The notes: generated by a model from the letters alone, not told the origin. Shown: positions 15,895-24,308, counted from the first letter of the stretch. The stretch is DNA of 64,000 nt from DATLLJ01 sp035537875 (GCA_035537875.1 DATLLJ010000103.1:34891-98890), one strand, 5' to 3'. Numbers and translations are program-made.

Positions 15895-16407
15895 TTGCCT
15901 TCGCCGTTTGTGCTGGCCTGGCTCGACCCCGTGTCAAGGCTCGTCGGCGGCTCGGCCGCGGCGATCGATGTCGCGATGGGCTCGGGGCGCCATGCGTATC
16001 TGCTCGCACGGTCCGGCTTTCGAACCTTCGGAGTCGATATCCGGCTGGACGCGGTGCGGAAAGCCGCCGCTCGCGCTCGCGCAGAGGGCCTGGTCGTGCG
16101 TGCGTGGTGCGGGGACCTGACGCAGGTCCCGCTGCCCCGCGAGCGATTCGACGTCGTGGTCGTCACCCGCTTTCTGGAGCGTGACCTGTTTGCATCGATC
16201 CGGACCACGCTGAAGTCTGGCGGGATCCTGCTCTACGAGACGTTCACGGTTGCCCAACGGCGCCTGGGATTCGGGCCGACGTCGCCCCAGCATCTCCTCG
16301 AGCCCGGCGAACTTCTCCGGCGCCTCGAGGGCTTCGAGGTCCTGATGTACGAGGAGACCGAGTCGCCCGAAGCCGTGGCGCGCATCGTCGCGCGGCGCCC
16401 GCGGTGA
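15895..16407 (+). CDS. Class I SAM-dependent methyltransferase (TehB-like)
   Basis: Residues 20-45 form the glycine-rich SAM-binding loop (AIDVAMGSGRHAYLLARSG), followed by FGVDIRLDAV, the acidic end of strand 2, and VVVVTRFLERDLF at motif IV. Total length is about 170 residues, like TehB-type small-molecule methyltransferases. The start is uncertain: TTG at 15895 or GTG at 15910 both fit, and no ATG lies in frame. The substrate is not known. It is divergent from, and slightly overlaps, the small membrane gene. Confidence 0.8.
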   Translation: MPSPFVLAWLDPVSRLVGGSAAAIDVAMGSGRHAYLLARSGFRTFGVDIRLDAVRKAAARARAEGLVVRAWCGDLTQVPLPRERFDVVVVTRFLERDLFASIRTTLKSGGILLYETFTVAQRRLGFGPTSPQHLLEPGELLRRLEGFEVLMYEETESPEAVARIVARRPR

Positions 16408-16423
16408 ATCGGCAGCCTGACAT

Positions 16424-17254
16424 CTACAATCTGCAATTTCTCCGTCGGACGAGTTGCTCGTACGCTTCGAGCGGCAGGCTCACCGCGCCCGGATGCGGCG
16501 GGCCGTGCGAATCGTCGCCGTGGAAATCGGACCCCCCGCTCACGGCAATGCCCATCGACTGAGCGATCGTCAGATAGCGCGACGTGGCAGCGGCGTCGTG
16601 CTCGCTGTGGTAGGCCTCGAGAGCGTCGAGGCCATCGGCGACGAACCCTTCGATCCACTCGTCATGTCGAACGAGCGCCGGGTGGGCAAGCGCTGCGACC
16701 CCTCCGGCGCCGTGAATCCGCGTGAACACTTCCGCGGGCGACGCGCCACACCGCGGAATGAAAGCCGGCTTCCCGTGGCCGAGCCATCGATCGAACGCTT
16801 CGCTTGCGCTACCGACGTAACCGCCGGCGACGAGCGCGCGCGCGATCCAGGGGCGACCGGCTGCCTTTCGCGGATCGTCGATGGCAGGGCGTAGAAGCTC
16901 CTCCTCGTCCAGCGGAATCCCGAGATCGGCGAGACGCGCGACGATCTGGCGGACACGGTCCACCCGCGCCTGGCGCTGCGTCCTCAGGAACTCGTTGAGT
17001 GAGGGAGAGGTCACGTCGAAGAAGTAACCGAGGATGTGCACGTCGCGTCTGCCATGTGCCGCGGTGATTTCGATTCCCGGAACGAATTCAATCCCGTTCG
17101 CGGTGCACGCGGCGGCGGTCGCCTCGCACCCGCTCACCGTGTCGTGATCGGTCACAGCGAGCACGTCCACGCCGGACGCTCGGGCGCGCGCGACGAGTTC
17201 GGCCGGCGTACAGCGACCGTCGGATTCGATCGTGTGCGTATGGAGATCGATCAA
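16424..17254 (-). CDS. PHP-domain phosphoesterase
   Basis: The protein begins LIDLHTHTIESDGRCTPAEL, giving the first PHP metal ligands (H-x-H and the D of SDG), followed by AVTDHDTVSG. Later ligands are in GVAALAHPALVR and GGSDFHGDD near the C-terminus. At 276 residues it matches the 3',5'-nucleoside bisphosphate phosphatase / RNase AM type, a family active on short RNA or pAp. The TTG start at 17254 overlaps the stop of the Fur-rubrerythrin gene as TTGA, implying translational coupling. Confidence 0.85.
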   Translation of the reverse strand: MIDLHTHTIESDGRCTPAELVARARASGVDVLAVTDHDTVSGCEATAAACTANGIEFVPGIEITAAHGRRDVHILGYFFDVTSPSLNEFLRTQRQARVDRVRQIVARLADLGIPLDEEELLRPAIDDPRKAAGRPWIARALVAGGYVGSASEAFDRWLGHGKPAFIPRCGASPAEVFTRIHGAGGVAALAHPALVRHDEWIEGFVADGLDALEAYHSEHDAAATSRYLTIAQSMGIAVSGGSDFHGDDSHGPPHPGAVSLPLEAYEQLVRRRNCRL

Positions 17255-18267
17255 CGTGCGAGTTTGGCGGACGGCGCCAGTTTCGCGGGCTTGGCCGGCA
17301 GCGTTCCTCGCCGAGGCCGACGTCGCGCCTGGCGCTGGCGGAGCGAACGATACTCGCGGATCAGCAGATCGAGATGCGCGCGCTCTTCGTCGGCGAACTC
17401 GAGAAAGACCTGCTTGCCCTCGGAGTCCTCGAAGCGTTCCCCGTAGCGCTTGAAGAACTTGTGGGATCCCCGCTCGCACTTGATGCCGATGAGCAGCGCC
17501 TCGGCGTCGTTCACCCCGCGGCGCAGCTGCTCGGTGCCGGCGTCGAACAGGCCGTGCGCCGCCCCTTTGAAGAACAGGAACGTGGGACGCGCTTCGAGCT
17601 GCGGGTCCTTCTTCATGAGCTCGCGGTAGCGTTCCTCGAGGACGCCCAGGTGGTGGCGCTCTTCGGCGGCCAGCTCCTGAAAGACCGTGCGACCCCGCTG
17701 ATCTCTGGTGAGCGATGCGGCTCGATTGTAAAACTCCAGCCCGCTTCGTTCCGTCGCAATCGCCATCCGCAGCGCGTCGCGCGCAAAGACGAGCTCCGTG
17801 GTCGCCCCGTCCATCGGGGCCGTCCGCCTGCCGGTCCGGCAATCCTCGCAGACGCCGAAGATCTGGAGGACCGAGCGCGCCGCCGTGAACCCGCGCGCGC
17901 TGGCCACTTCCTCCATCAGCACTTCGATATCGGAGCTCAGGAATTCGGACGAGCGGCGACACTGATCGCAGACGAGGTGGAAATGCCGGGGATGCCGATA
18001 GGCCGGCTCGTACCGCGACCGGCCTTCGCCAAAATCGACCTTGCGGGCGATGTTGGCGTCGACCATCCACTGAAGGGTGCGGTACACCGTCGCGCGCCCG
18101 ATCCCGGGACCGGCCTGACGGACCAGATCGAACAGATCGTCGGCGCTGACATGTCCCTTCTGCTGCAGGAAAATGTCGAGGATCCGTTCGCGCTTGCCGG
18201 ACCGCTTGCCGCCGGCTGGACGGAGTTTGGAGTAATCGGGGAGTGGTCGGTCCACGCGGCTCCGCAC
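17251..18267 (-). CDS. Fur-family regulator fused to a rubrerythrin-like diiron domain
   Basis: Residues 15-155 are a Fur/PerR repressor: winged helix (KGHVSADDLFDLVRQAGPGI, then ATVYRTLQWMVDANI), metal region HPRHFHLVCDQC, and a second knuckle GVCEDC that completes the structural zinc site. Residues 165-315 form a ferritin-like four-helix bundle with duplicated ligands: ATERSGLEFY and AAEERHHLGV in the first half, KCERGSHKFF and ADEERAHLDL in the second. The diiron site looks complete. The fusion suggests a regulator that senses peroxide or iron through its own diiron centre. A basic tail (RQARRRPRRG) ends the protein. It is coupled to the PHP gene. Confidence 0.88.
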   Translation of the reverse strand: MRSRVDRPLPDYSKLRPAGGKRSGKRERILDIFLQQKGHVSADDLFDLVRQAGPGIGRATVYRTLQWMVDANIARKVDFGEGRSRYEPAYRHPRHFHLVCDQCRRSSEFLSSDIEVLMEEVASARGFTAARSVLQIFGVCEDCRTGRRTAPMDGATTELVFARDALRMAIATERSGLEFYNRAASLTRDQRGRTVFQELAAEERHHLGVLEERYRELMKKDPQLEARPTFLFFKGAAHGLFDAGTEQLRRGVNDAEALLIGIKCERGSHKFFKRYGERFEDSEGKQVFLEFADEERAHLDLLIREYRSLRQRQARRRPRRGTLPAKPAKLAPSAKLAR

Positions 18268-18351
18268 AGCGGACCCTTCCGGGGGGGCCGCTACCCTGGC
18301 AGATCCGTATGGACCCGCCTGATGTGGCGCTGTTTACGCCCGACGTGGCGT

Positions 18352-18681
18352 TTATTCAACCGAGAACGACTGGCCGCACCCGCACGTCGAGGTCGCGTGC
18401 GGGTTCTTGATCGTGAAGCCGCCTCCCGTGATGGTGTCAACGAAGTCGACTTCCGCGCCGGTCAGATAGCGTACGCTGATAGGATCGACGAAGAGCTTGA
18501 CCCCGTGCGACTCGAACACCATGTCGCCGGCGCCCTGCCCGTTCTCTTCGATCATCAACCCGTACTGAAAGCCTGAGCAACCGCCACCCTGCACGAACAC
18601 CCGGAGCCCGCTGCCAGCCTTGTTTTCTTCGCTCAGGAGCTCGTTGATTTTGGACGCCGCGGCTTCAGAGACGTTGATCAT
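18352..18681 (-). CDS. erpA: Iron-sulfur cluster insertion protein, ErpA/HesB type
   Basis: The 109-residue protein has the A-type carrier pattern: FVQGGGCSGFQYGL with the first cysteine near residue 34, and STCGCGQSFSVE with the paired cysteines near the C-terminus. These three cysteines hold and pass on Fe-S clusters. The ATG at 18681 has GAGAGG upstream. It is divergent from fdhE, with 47 bases between the starts. The Fur-rubrerythrin gene on the same strand also relates to iron handling. Confidence 0.93.
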   Translation of the reverse strand: MINVSEAAASKINELLSEENKAGSGLRVFVQGGGCSGFQYGLMIEENGQGAGDMVFESHGVKLFVDPISVRYLTGAEVDFVDTITGGGFTIKNPHATSTCGCGQSFSVE

Positions 18682-18728
18682 GGATACCTCTCAAATCCCT
18701 CGGAATTGCCTTCTATTATAGCAGTACC

Positions 18729-19667
18729 GTGCCGTACGTCCCGGTCGCCTACCTCCCGCAAGCCGAGATCCTCCGCTCAGCCGAGCGCCGCTGGGGCGCG
18801 CTCCGGGAAGCCAATCCCCAGCTCCGGGAGGCCGTCGATCTCCAGCGAGGTCTGCTCTTGCGGGTTTTGGACCTCAGCCGGGCCATCGACAGCGGCCGCC
18901 TTCCGCGGCTCTCGCTGCCGGGCAAATACCTCGCCGCCAAACTGGCGCGCCGGATCCCGGCTCTTTCGGGGGAACCGATCCCGGTGCCGGGACCGTTGCT
19001 GACGGCCTCGCTGGTCGAGTTCTGCGCCGACCTCGCCGCTGGCGGCGCGGGCGAGGCAGCGACCAACCTCGCGGCTGCCATCGAAGCTGGCCGCGTCGAC
19101 GGCGGCTCGCTCCTGGCCGCCTGCCTTGCACGGGACCAGGAAACGGTCCGGTCCGGGGCCAACCATCTGGGGCTCGCACCGGATCTCGCCTGGCTCGTGG
19201 CCGAGCTGGCCGTGGGGCCGGTCGCGCACTCGCTGCAGCGGACGATATTCTCCGGCCAGCCCGGGCCTCTGGCCGAAGCGCTGGCGGCATGGGACGAGGG
19301 GTATTGTCCGGCGTGCGGTTCGTGGCCGGCGCTGGCCGAGGTCGTCGACCACCATCGCCTGCTGCGCTGCTCATTCTGCGCAGCGGCCTGGGAACGCACC
19401 CAGTACGCGTGCGTGTACTGCAACGAAGGCGGCGAGGCGTTCGCGACGGTGGCTCCCGACGTCGAGCGGCCCGATCGCCGGCTCGAGGTCTGCCGCGGCT
19501 GCGGCGCGTACCTCAAGGCGACCGATTCAGAGGAGACCTCGCCGTTTCCTCTCATCGCCATCGCCGACATGGAAACCATGGATCTCGACGTGGCGGCCAT
19601 GGACCATCAGTACGGGCGGCCACCGCTCAGGGACTTCAGGGTCGGCTCGAAGGTTCGACTGACTTAA
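18729..19667 (+). CDS. fdhE: Formate dehydrogenase accessory protein FdhE
   Basis: The 312-residue protein has the C-terminal rubredoxin-like double zinc ribbon of FdhE: CPACGSWP near 198, CSFCAAAWERTQYACVYC near 220-238, and CRGCGAYLK near 262. FdhE is needed for assembly of periplasmic formate dehydrogenase. No dehydrogenase subunit is in the window, so it acts on an enzyme encoded elsewhere. A GTG start at 18729 lies only nine bases after TATTAT (18714-18719), so the mRNA may be almost leaderless. A candidate selenoprotein lies 164 bases downstream, which is relevant because many formate dehydrogenases contain selenocysteine. Confidence 0.9.
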   Translation: MPYVPVAYLPQAEILRSAERRWGALREANPQLREAVDLQRGLLLRVLDLSRAIDSGRLPRLSLPGKYLAAKLARRIPALSGEPIPVPGPLLTASLVEFCADLAAGGAGEAATNLAAAIEAGRVDGGSLLAACLARDQETVRSGANHLGLAPDLAWLVAELAVGPVAHSLQRTIFSGQPGPLAEALAAWDEGYCPACGSWPALAEVVDHHRLLRCSFCAAAWERTQYACVYCNEGGEAFATVAPDVERPDRRLEVCRGCGAYLKATDSEETSPFPLIAIADMETMDLDVAAMDHQYGRPPLRDFRVGSKVRLT

Positions 19668-19830
19668 TCCCGCTGCGAACCCTTTCCTGTGCCAGCGGGC
19701 TTTGGCCGCGGTGGGGTGACGGGCGTGATCGAACGGCCCCCACGGTCTCCGCGGCCGGAATATTGCTTGGTTGATCTCGGCGTGGGGCTGGTTCAATTGT
19801 CAGCGAGCAAGTAGACAGAGGGAACCGCGT

Positions 19831-19986
19831 ATGGACGACTGGATTGGACTGCTCGTTGTGCTCGTCGTGTGGACCGTCGTTCAGACGTGGCTGCTTCCGC
19901 GGCTGGGTGTGCCGACGTGAGCGGTCCCCACGCCGCGCCGGACGGCGCGAAGAAGGGACGCCAACGAGGAAACGCCATCTCCCTGA
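19831..19986 (+). CDS. Candidate small selenoprotein with one membrane helix
   Basis: ATG at 19831, after GAGGG, encodes MDDWIGLLVVLVVWTVVQTW and then LLPRLGVPT, one transmembrane helix. The next codon is TGA (19918-19920). In frame beyond it are 21 more sense codons (AVPTPRRTARRRDANEETPS) before a TGA at 19984. A two-tier hairpin starts three bases after the TGA, with its apical GGAC loop 20 bases away, as expected for a bacterial SECIS. If the UGA is read as selenocysteine, the product has 51 residues with Sec at 30. If not, it is a 29-residue peptide. I recall similar short proteins with Cys or Sec after GVPT but cannot confirm this here. Confidence 0.55.
19923..19962 (+). promoter_or_regulatory. 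SECIS-like stem-loop
   Basis: The lower stem is GTCCC (19924-19928) with GGGAC (19955-19959), then a symmetric five-by-five internal loop. The upper stem is CGCGCC (19934-19939) with GGCGCG (19944-19949), closed by a GGAC loop. Distance from the UGA and the Gs at the start of the loop meet the usual bacterial SECIS rules. No T run follows, which argues against a terminator. Confidence 0.5.
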
Positions 19987-20007
19987 CACTCCTCGCAGGG
20001 AGTCGTC

Positions 20008-20121
20008 ATGAAGTGCGGCTGGCACATTGTTCACGAGCTGCTCCTCGAGCGGGTGTGGCAACGGCGTAAGAATCTCACCGCGTGCGACGCCGTGTACGTG
20101 GCACTTGACTCGCCATGACTT
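20008..20121 (+). pseudogene. Remnant of a VapC-type PIN-domain toxin
   Basis: The short frame contains HELLLERVWQRRKNLTACDAV followed by YVAL, the C-terminal signature of VapC toxins (L-x2-R-x-W ... NLTA-x-DA-x-YVAL), including one catalytic aspartate. It stops five residues later, where an intact toxin would run on to its last aspartate. The N-terminal half is missing and no antitoxin is adjacent. It is a decayed fragment. Confidence 0.6.
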
Positions 20122-20308
20122 GCCGGTGACGTCAGTCGGAACTTCAGCGCGCGAGAAATTCCCCAACACCCGCGGAAATTCAGGATCGCGATCGCTGCCG
20201 GAATCCCGGCACGTCCTTCAGAAACCGCCCCTGGGTGTCGCGGTTCAGCGGCTGATCGCGGTATGCCGCTTGCTATCAGCCCGTGCATTGACCCATCGCA
20301 TCGAAGGG

Positions 20309-21418
20309 GTGAGCGCGGGGTGGAGGACGCCGACGTACCTCCGCGTAGCCTGTCTCATCCTTGGAATCGTAACGCTCGGTCCGGCGGCTGACGCCCTGGC
20401 GCAGACGACTCGGACTGGTCCTCAGATCTATGAGTCGGCGTGTGCAGCGTGCCATGGCAGCGACGGCCGCGGGACGCCGGCGGCCGCGTCTGACTACCCT
20501 CTGGTGCCACCCGACTTCTCCGGTTGCAGCTTTGCTACCAGAGAGCCGTCGGCCGACTGGGTGGCCGTGAGCCATGCGGGCGGTCCGGCGCGTGCCTTCA
20601 ACCGCTTGATGCCGGCGTTTGGCGAGGCGCTCTCGAGGGCGGAAATAGAGCTCGCTGTCTCGCACGCCCGAAGTTTCTGCGAGGACGACGCCTGGCCGCG
20701 GGGGGAGCTCAATCTGCCGCGCGCGCTCGTCACGACCAAGGCATTTCCGGAAGACGAGGCGGTGGTTACGGTCACCGCCGATGGCGGCGCCGTCATCAAC
20801 AAGTTCGTGTTCGAGCAGCGGCTCGGCCCTCGTAACCAGTACGAAGTGATCGTGCCGCTGGCGTTTTCCGAGCGCACGCCTGGCGATTGGACAGGAGGCG
20901 TGGGCGATCTGGCCTTTGCGTTCAAGCGTGTGGTCGCTCACAGCCTTTCGCGCGGCAACATCTTCAGCGCTGGCGCCGAGCTCGTTGTCCCGACCGGCAG
21001 CACGGAGCGGGACATTGGCGGTGGAACGACGGTGGCGGAACCGTTTGCAACCTTCGGGCAGCGTCTTCCTGCTCGCACCTTTCTCCAGGTGCAGGTGGGC
21101 GGAAGCGTCCCGTTCAACCGCGACCATTCCGACGAGTTGTTCTGGCGCACTGCAGTCGGCCAGCAATTCAGGCAGGGCGAGTTCGGACGTCTCTGGGCAC
21201 CGATGGTCGAGATTCTCGGGTCGCGCGAATTGACGTCGGACGCCGCGGCGCACTGGGACGTCGTGCCGCAAGTACACATCACGTTGAGCACGCGCCAGCA
21301 CATCAGGGCCAATGTGGGCGCCAGAATTCCGGTCAACGAGCGCACCGGACGCTCGACACAGTACCTCGGGTACTTCCTGTGGGAATGGTTCGGCGGCGGG
21401 CTGCTGACCGGCTGGTGA
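20309..21418 (+). CDS. Exported c-type cytochrome domain fused to a beta-barrel-like domain
   Basis: A signal peptide (ACLILGIVTLGPAADALAQ) is followed by a monohaem cytochrome c domain with the haem site YESACAACHGSDGRG and a distal Met candidate in NRLMPAFGEAL. From about residue 150 the protein is rich in alternating beta strands (NQYEVIVPLAFSERTPGDW, RTFLQVQVGGSVPFN, RANVGARIPVNERTGRSTQY) and ends in W-rich sequence, as in outer-membrane barrels. The GTG at 20309 gives the best signal peptide, but the start is uncertain. It is followed after 14 bases by a five-haem cytochrome. The two could form an electron path to the cell surface. Confidence 0.78.
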   Translation: MSAGWRTPTYLRVACLILGIVTLGPAADALAQTTRTGPQIYESACAACHGSDGRGTPAAASDYPLVPPDFSGCSFATREPSADWVAVSHAGGPARAFNRLMPAFGEALSRAEIELAVSHARSFCEDDAWPRGELNLPRALVTTKAFPEDEAVVTVTADGGAVINKFVFEQRLGPRNQYEVIVPLAFSERTPGDWTGGVGDLAFAFKRVVAHSLSRGNIFSAGAELVVPTGSTERDIGGGTTVAEPFATFGQRLPARTFLQVQVGGSVPFNRDHSDELFWRTAVGQQFRQGEFGRLWAPMVEILGSRELTSDAAAHWDVVPQVHITLSTRQHIRANVGARIPVNERTGRSTQYLGYFLWEWFGGGLLTGW

Positions 21419-21432
21419 CGACCGAGACAAGG

Positions 21433-23085
21433 ATGCTCATGCCGAAGGTGCTTACATCGTTTCTTCTCCTGAGTGGGACGGCCATGGTCGTGGCGTCCAT
21501 CGCCCCGGTCACCACGGCGCAGACGCCGGGCCCCACTCCACCCGCGCAGACCAACGCACTCTTCCAGCCCTCGGGCCAGTGCATGACCTGTCATAACGGC
21601 GTGACCACACCGAGCGGTGAAGACATCTCATTCGGCACGCTGTGGCGTGCATCGATGATGGCGCACGCGGCCCGCGATCCGTACTGGCAGGCCGGCGTTC
21701 GCCGGGAGGTCACGGATCACCCGCGTGCCCAGGCGGCGATCGAAAACGAATGCTCCCGCTGCCATATGCCAATGGCGCACGTGCAGCAGCAGGCACTGGG
21801 GCGACAGCTGTCCGTGTTTGCCAACCTGCCGGCCGGCGGGAACGCGGCCGCCGATCCGCTCGCAGTCGAGGGCGTCTCGTGTGCCCTCTGTCATCAGATC
21901 AAGAGTGACGCGCTCGGCTCGAAGGCCAGCTTCACCGGTGGCTTCGTCGTCGACACCACGACGCCGCTGGAGGCGCGGCAGATGTTCGGGCCGTACCAGG
22001 TGGACAAGGGCCGAACGTCGATCATGCGCTCGGCGACCGGCCTGCTGCCCACCGAGGCTCCGCACATTCAACAGTCCGAGGTGTGTGCCACCTGCCACAC
22101 GCTTTACACGCATGCTCTGAACGCGGCTGGCGAAGCGACCAGCGAGTTCCCGGAACAGATGCCCTATCAGGAGTGGCTCCACAGCGAATTTCGCGCCACC
22201 GAGAGTTGCCAGGCGTGTCACATGCCGGTGGTCACGCAGCCAACCCCCATCACCTCGGTCCTTGGAGAGCCGCGGGAGGGCGTGTCGCGCCACGATTTCC
22301 GGGGCGCCAACTTCCTGATGCTCGGTGTGCTGAACAGATTTCGCGCGGATCTGGGCGTCGTCGCCCGACCAGCGGAGCTGGATGCGGCCATCGCGCGGAC
22401 GAAAGCGTTTCTGCAGTCCCGTACGGCCACGGTTTCGGTGGAGCGAGCGGAGCTCGTGCGAGGCCGCCTCGAGGCAGACATCGTGGTGCGCAACCTGGCG
22501 GGTCACAAGCTGCCAACAGCGTATCCGTCTCGACGGGCCTGGTTGCGTGTTACGGTGCACGACGGCCAGGGTCGACTCGTGTTCTCGTCAGGCGAGGTGG
22601 AGCCGACCGGTGCGATCGCCGGCAACGACAACGACGAGGACGCCGGCCGTTTCGAGCCGCACTATCGCGAGATACGCTCGCGGGACGAAGTCCAGATCTA
22701 TGAAGCCATCATGGGCACGGAGACCCGGGCTGTCACGACAGGCCTGCTGTCCGCGGTGTCGTATCTGAAAGATAATCGAGTGCTTCCTCGCGGGTTCGAC
22801 AAGCGGACGGCATCGGGCGATGTTGCCGTGCACGGTGACGCGCTCGACGATCCGGACTTCGGCGCGGGCGAGGATCGGGTGCGCTACTCGATAGAGGCCG
22901 CCGGCGCTGGAGGCCCTTTCACGATTGAGGTCCAGATGTGGTACCAGTCGATCGCGTATCGCTGGGCTGAGAACTTGAGGGGCTATCGTGCGGCCGAACC
23001 GCAGCGCTTCGTCTCCTACTACGACAAGATGGCTTCAGAGTCAGCGCTGATGCTGACGCGCGCGGCTCGCACCGTCTCGCCATAG
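21433..23085 (+). CDS. Exported multihaem (five CxxCH) cytochrome c
   Basis: The 550-residue protein has a signal peptide (FLLLSGTAMVVASIAPVTTAQ) and five haem-binding motifs: CMTCH, CSRCH, CALCH, CATCH and CQACH, all between residues 45 and 265. The C-terminal half (residues 330-550) is haem-free and beta-rich (LEADIVVRNLAGHKLPTAYP, AWLRVTVHDGQGRLVFSSGE). The GHKLPT motif recurs in cytochromes related to the c554/NrfA-like group. Substrate and partner are unknown. It is in an operon with the upstream cytochrome-barrel gene. Confidence 0.88.
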   Translation: MLMPKVLTSFLLLSGTAMVVASIAPVTTAQTPGPTPPAQTNALFQPSGQCMTCHNGVTTPSGEDISFGTLWRASMMAHAARDPYWQAGVRREVTDHPRAQAAIENECSRCHMPMAHVQQQALGRQLSVFANLPAGGNAAADPLAVEGVSCALCHQIKSDALGSKASFTGGFVVDTTTPLEARQMFGPYQVDKGRTSIMRSATGLLPTEAPHIQQSEVCATCHTLYTHALNAAGEATSEFPEQMPYQEWLHSEFRATESCQACHMPVVTQPTPITSVLGEPREGVSRHDFRGANFLMLGVLNRFRADLGVVARPAELDAAIARTKAFLQSRTATVSVERAELVRGRLEADIVVRNLAGHKLPTAYPSRRAWLRVTVHDGQGRLVFSSGEVEPTGAIAGNDNDEDAGRFEPHYREIRSRDEVQIYEAIMGTETRAVTTGLLSAVSYLKDNRVLPRGFDKRTASGDVAVHGDALDDPDFGAGEDRVRYSIEAAGAGGPFTIEVQMWYQSIAYRWAENLRGYRAAEPQRFVSYYDKMASESALMLTRAARTVSP

Positions 23086-23199
23086 TCTCTGACCGGTTCG
23101 CTTCAGCGGTCGCCCTCGTGAGCTCAAGGCGCGCGCCGCACCTGCTCCATCGGGCACAGCACTTGCTCCAGAGCTGAAAGTGTACTCGTCTCAACCTCT

Positions 23200-23652
23200 C
23201 TACCCCTCGGGCATTTGAACCATCGGTATGGACACGAGGACGCAATTCGCCGCTGGCAGCACGCTGTGCCCGGCACCAGGAACAGGCTTCGGTTTCGGAC
23301 CCGGGCCGACCACGCCATTGCCCCCGTAGCCTCGAGTCCAAAAGTGCGCGACCATGCCGACGATCCCGATGAGGACGAGGGCAAACGCGGTGTAATCAAG
23401 TCGTGTCACCGGGATCCACATGCGTAATGCGATCGGCCCGACCAGGTAGAGCGAGCCGAGGATCGACGCCGTGAGCCAGCCGAGCGTCACGAGGTGGACG
23501 ATGGCAAGCATCCGGGGGTGATAAGAGAAACCGGCGACGCCACGCGGATCCGCGGCGACGACGCCGAATGCGACGGCGAGCGCAAGATGCGCGGTGCCAC
23601 AGAGCGTCGGCAACACCCGCGGCGGCAGGTGGGCGCGCCGTGTCGATGTCAT
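23200..23652 (-). pseudogene. Truncated polytopic haem-type membrane protein (NnrS/oxidase-I-like)
   Basis: ATG at 23652. Residues 10-108 carry three helices with conserved histidines (HPRMLAIVHLVTLGWLTASI, LYLVGPIALRMWIP, VLIGIVGMVAHFW), resembling the N-terminal part of NnrS or oxidase subunit I proteins. After HFW the frame turns to Gly/Pro-rich sequence, while another frame reads LEATGAMAWSA, closer to what family members have there. This indicates a frameshift, and the C-terminal helices are missing. It is on the opposite strand to the surrounding cytochrome genes. Confidence 0.5.
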
Positions 23653-23757
23653 GCGCGATTCACGGGTCCACCTTCGAAAACAGAGCACGCGCGCCGCGAT
23701 GGTGAAGGATGATGGACGTTGAGGATCGCGCCTGATGTGCGCCGAGCGAGGATTCAC

Positions 23758-24288
23758 ATGCTGTTCACAGACCGCAGTATCTGGACGATGGTCCACGGGA
23801 TCGGGCTTGGTGGAGCGGCGCTCATGGGGCTCGCCGCAGCGATGTTCTACCTGTACGCCGCACCCAACTCGGAGCGGTCTGGCGATGCGCCGACGGCATC
23901 CCGAGCGCTCGCGGGCGTGACGATCTTTACGGCCGCAATGCTCTGGCTCACCGTGCTCGTGGGGACGTACGTCATCTTCCCGCCCTACCGTGCCACGCCG
24001 CCGGACGGCGTGACCGACCTGACCCAGTTTCCTCGCGCGCTGGTGCTGGCGAGCCCGGGCACGGAGTGGCTGCACGCCTTCGCGATGGAGAGCAAGGAAC
24101 ACATGCCGTGGATCGCCTCGATGCTGGCGACCGCCGTCGCGTTCGTCTCCGCGCGCTATCGATCCAGAGTGCTCGACGATGCGGCGCTTCGGAACATGGC
24201 CACCACTCTGCTGGCGATCTCTTTCGCACTGGCCGCGTTCATGTCTTTGCTGGGCGTGTTCGTGAACAAGGTGGCCCCGCTGCAGTAG
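23758..24288 (+). CDS. Four-helix membrane protein of the cytochrome cluster
   Basis: I do not recognise a named family. ATG at 23758 with GAGGA upstream opens MLFTDRSIWTMVHGIGLGGA. Helices are at about 10-35, 60-80, 120-140 and 150-172. Histidines in helix 1 (MVHGIG) and in LHAFAMESKEHMPW could bind haem b. It is followed after 20 bases by another small membrane gene, and both probably serve the respiratory chain with the neighbouring cytochromes. Confidence 0.7.
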   Translation: MLFTDRSIWTMVHGIGLGGAALMGLAAAMFYLYAAPNSERSGDAPTASRALAGVTIFTAAMLWLTVLVGTYVIFPPYRATPPDGVTDLTQFPRALVLASPGTEWLHAFAMESKEHMPWIASMLATAVAFVSARYRSRVLDDAALRNMATTLLAISFALAAFMSLLGVFVNKVAPLQ

Positions 24289-24308
24289 ACAGAGATGTTG
24301 GGAGTTTC

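Noticed and set aside
19668..19830. Possible tRNA-Sec gene between fdhE and the candidate selenoprotein
   Set aside because: Short GCTGG...CAGC pairing with TTCAATT was seen, but no acceptor stem, long variable arm or UCA anticodon loop could be built.
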